A stretch of 64,000 nucleotides of DNA, taken from assembly GCA_944384465.1 (NCBI GenBank), contig CALWTK010000001.1, positions 91,465 to 155,464 of the forward strand, in the 5' to 3' direction. The stretch is from an uncultured Clostridia bacterium. Lineage in GTDB: Bacteria > Bacillota > Clostridia > Christensenellales > UBA1242. The notes under the pieces are model-generated. The model was not told the DNA's origin, made no database searches, and saw only the letters and a program-made list of their open reading frames with translations. The translations under genes were made by a program, and so were the position numbers. Each line of letters opens with the position of its first letter. The stretch's first letter is position 1. Below are positions 63,109-64,000 of the stretch, one piece after another.

Positions 63109-63735
63109 AGGTAGAGCATTCAAGACAATAAAAAAATACAACCATAATCAAATCATGCTAATGTGATACGGCGAAATACGCCTGAAATTGAGTTTTGCGA
63201 ATAGCAAAACGATAAAAAGCGATGAAAAAAGTATAGGAGTCCCACAAGTGCCCAAAGGGTACGAAGTGGGAAGAGGAGCAACAGATCAAAAAGGCAATAA
63301 TTGCGCAAGCAATTTGCCAAAAGATTAAGTTGCGACGAGGATCCCCACGAGAACTTGTTTGAAGTGGGGAATAAAAAACGAACGCCCATAAATCTTACTA
63401 TTGCAGTTTTATACTTAAAACTGCAGTAAGAAAAGGACGTGTCATACAAACGGCTTCCCTGCAAGCCGAACAGCAATGTAGAACAACGGTGCAATATATA
63501 GGGCCCCATGAGACGCACGTCGAAATGGGAAAAAGGAGCGACCGATTATAAATTCACTTTACAGAATTAATTTGGGGTCCCCATAAGCACTGGTGCGTAA
63601 TGGGGCTAATGTGGGCAGTCGCCCATAAATAAAGTTTTGCGACCAGCAAAACGAGAAAAAAGGGCGTACTGCCCACATGGTGCAACAAGAGATAAAGTAT
63701 CCGAACCGCCTACAAATATTTATTGGAATTGGTTA
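63109..63735 (+). ncRNA. Large ornate structured RNA (ROOL/GOLLD-like candidate)
   Basis: No coding frame, but a dense series of strong helices joined by A-rich linkers. Main stems: 63170-63182 (GGCG/CGCC), 63192-63210 (GTTTTGC/GCAAAAC), 63241-63270 (CCCAC/GTGGG with inner GTGCCC/GGGTAC), 63293-63318 (GGCAA/TTGCC with ATTGC-GCAA-GCAAT, a GNRA tetraloop), 63343-63369 (CCCCAC/GTGGGG), 63394-63430 (14 bp with bulge), 63451-63468 (CGGCTT/AAGCCG), 63505-63529, 63579-63605 (CCCCAT/ATGGGG) and 63609-63678 (ATGTGGGCAGT/ACTGCCCACAT enclosing GTTTTGC/GCAAAAC). The GNRA loop and A-rich joints set the plus strand. Ends are estimates. GC content exceeds the flanks. Size and host suit ROOL; I cannot confirm the class. 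Confidence 0.82.
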
Positions 63736-63810
63736 TATCAAACTAAGAATTAAGATAAATTAACTTGCCTTACAAAATTATTATATCATAAAATTTTAAT
63801 ATTTCAAAAC

Positions 63811-63845
63811 AAAAGAGAGAAGCTTGGATTGGACTTCTCTCTTCG
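63811..63845 (-). terminator. Terminator of the rightmost gene
   Basis: AAGAGAGAAG / CTTCTCTCTT with an 11-nt loop, followed on the minus strand by TTTTGTTTTG. Confidence 0.8.
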
Positions 63846-63850
63846 TTGTC

Positions 63851-64000
63851 CTAATTGCTGGATTTGATTATGTCCGAAATGAGTGAGTAGACACTTTTTG
63901 CGGACAGGTTTATCAAATCTCCACCGTTGTCAAAATAGTCCATTAAGTCGTGGGCAAACTGAAAGGCAATTTCTTTCATTTGCTTTTTATCAAACTCACA
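63851..64000 (-). CDS. Unknown protein, C-terminal 49 residues (partial)
   Basis: The frame is open to the window edge on the minus strand and ends with TAG at 63853-63851. The visible part is acidic and helical (KEIAFQFAHDLMDYF, SLISDIIKSSN). No family recognised; its GC content is above the neighbouring chromosome and it lies beside the large RNA, which suggests an accessory or prophage gene. A terminator follows. Confidence 0.65.
   Translation of the reverse strand, partial: CEFDKKQMKEIAFQFAHDLMDYFDNGGDLINLSAKSVYSLISDIIKSSN

Noticed and set aside
63153..63518. A 121-codon minus-strand open frame under the large RNA
   Set aside because: No SD, atypical composition, and the sequence is explained by RNA helices; A-rich joints and the GNRA loop favour the plus strand.
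63192..63678. Repeated GTTTTGC hairpin as CRISPR repeats
   Set aside because: Only two copies more than 400 bp apart inside a structured RNA, no spacers and no cas genes.

Overview
The window is a low-GC, AT-rich-intergenic chromosome segment of a Gram-positive anaerobe (Bacillota, most likely an uncultured Clostridia-type gut lineage). This is inferred from AGGAGG-type Shine-Dalgarno sites, lipoprotein signals ending in Ala-Cys, anaerobic (class III) ribonucleotide reductase, a small 2[4Fe-4S] ferredoxin, DegV proteins, a Firmicutes-type LexA box at recA, and standard code 11 (TGA is a stop). No rRNA, tRNA, CRISPR array or insertion sequence was found.

Layout. 1-4.8 kb: end of tyrS, a PH-like membrane protein, ychF, uppP, an XRE regulator, and a ComEC-like metallo-beta-lactamase protein paired with an Ig-like membrane protein. 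5-8.8 kb: an operon of a FucO-like alcohol dehydrogenase, a FIST sensor-domain protein and an aldehyde dehydrogenase. 9.4-14.6 kb: a lipoprotein made of two nearly identical tandem units, then gltX behind two exported helical proteins. 14.7-26 kb: an SDR, a calcium-type P-ATPase, a RelA-type (p)ppGpp synthetase with a dead hydrolase domain, an FkbM methyltransferase, a RadC protein, a trypsin-like surface protease and argS. 26-31 kb: an orphan HExxH protein, a YigZ domain, two DegV proteins, a TetR regulator and an rRNA methyltransferase. 31-35.5 kb: a Crp/Fnr regulator divergent from nrdDG. 35.5-41.5 kb: gyrB-gyrA-radC2 plus a lipoprotein. 41.9-47.4 kb: typA, dnaB, yqeY, dtd and companions. 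47.7-56.9 kb: an HU protein, a Thr-rich membrane protein, and an operon of trxB, a 2018-residue surface protein and two YcxB-like proteins. 57-62.3 kb: ferredoxin, pgsA, recA, recN and a nucleoside hydrolase. 62.4-64 kb: an accessory patch with a frameshifted membrane protein, a decapitated SLOG-like gene, a roughly 600-nt heavily structured non-coding RNA, and the end of an unknown gene.

Two signals stand out. First, 63.1-63.74 kb holds about ten strong hairpins separated by A-rich linkers, with no coding potential; size, host type and ornateness resemble the giant RNAs of the ROOL/GOLLD kind, and the RNA seems built from two copies of a module. Second, at least eight genes have a sigma-A-like promoter whose -10 box ends exactly 6 nt before the start codon, with no Shine-Dalgarno site, so they are predicted to be transcribed as leaderless mRNAs beside ordinary SD-led genes.

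Regulatory logic can also be read at nrdD: a perfect 7-4-7 palindrome is centred at -41.5 of the predicted nrdD start point (class II activator position) and just downstream of the divergent regulator's own start point. An SOS box overlaps the recA -35.
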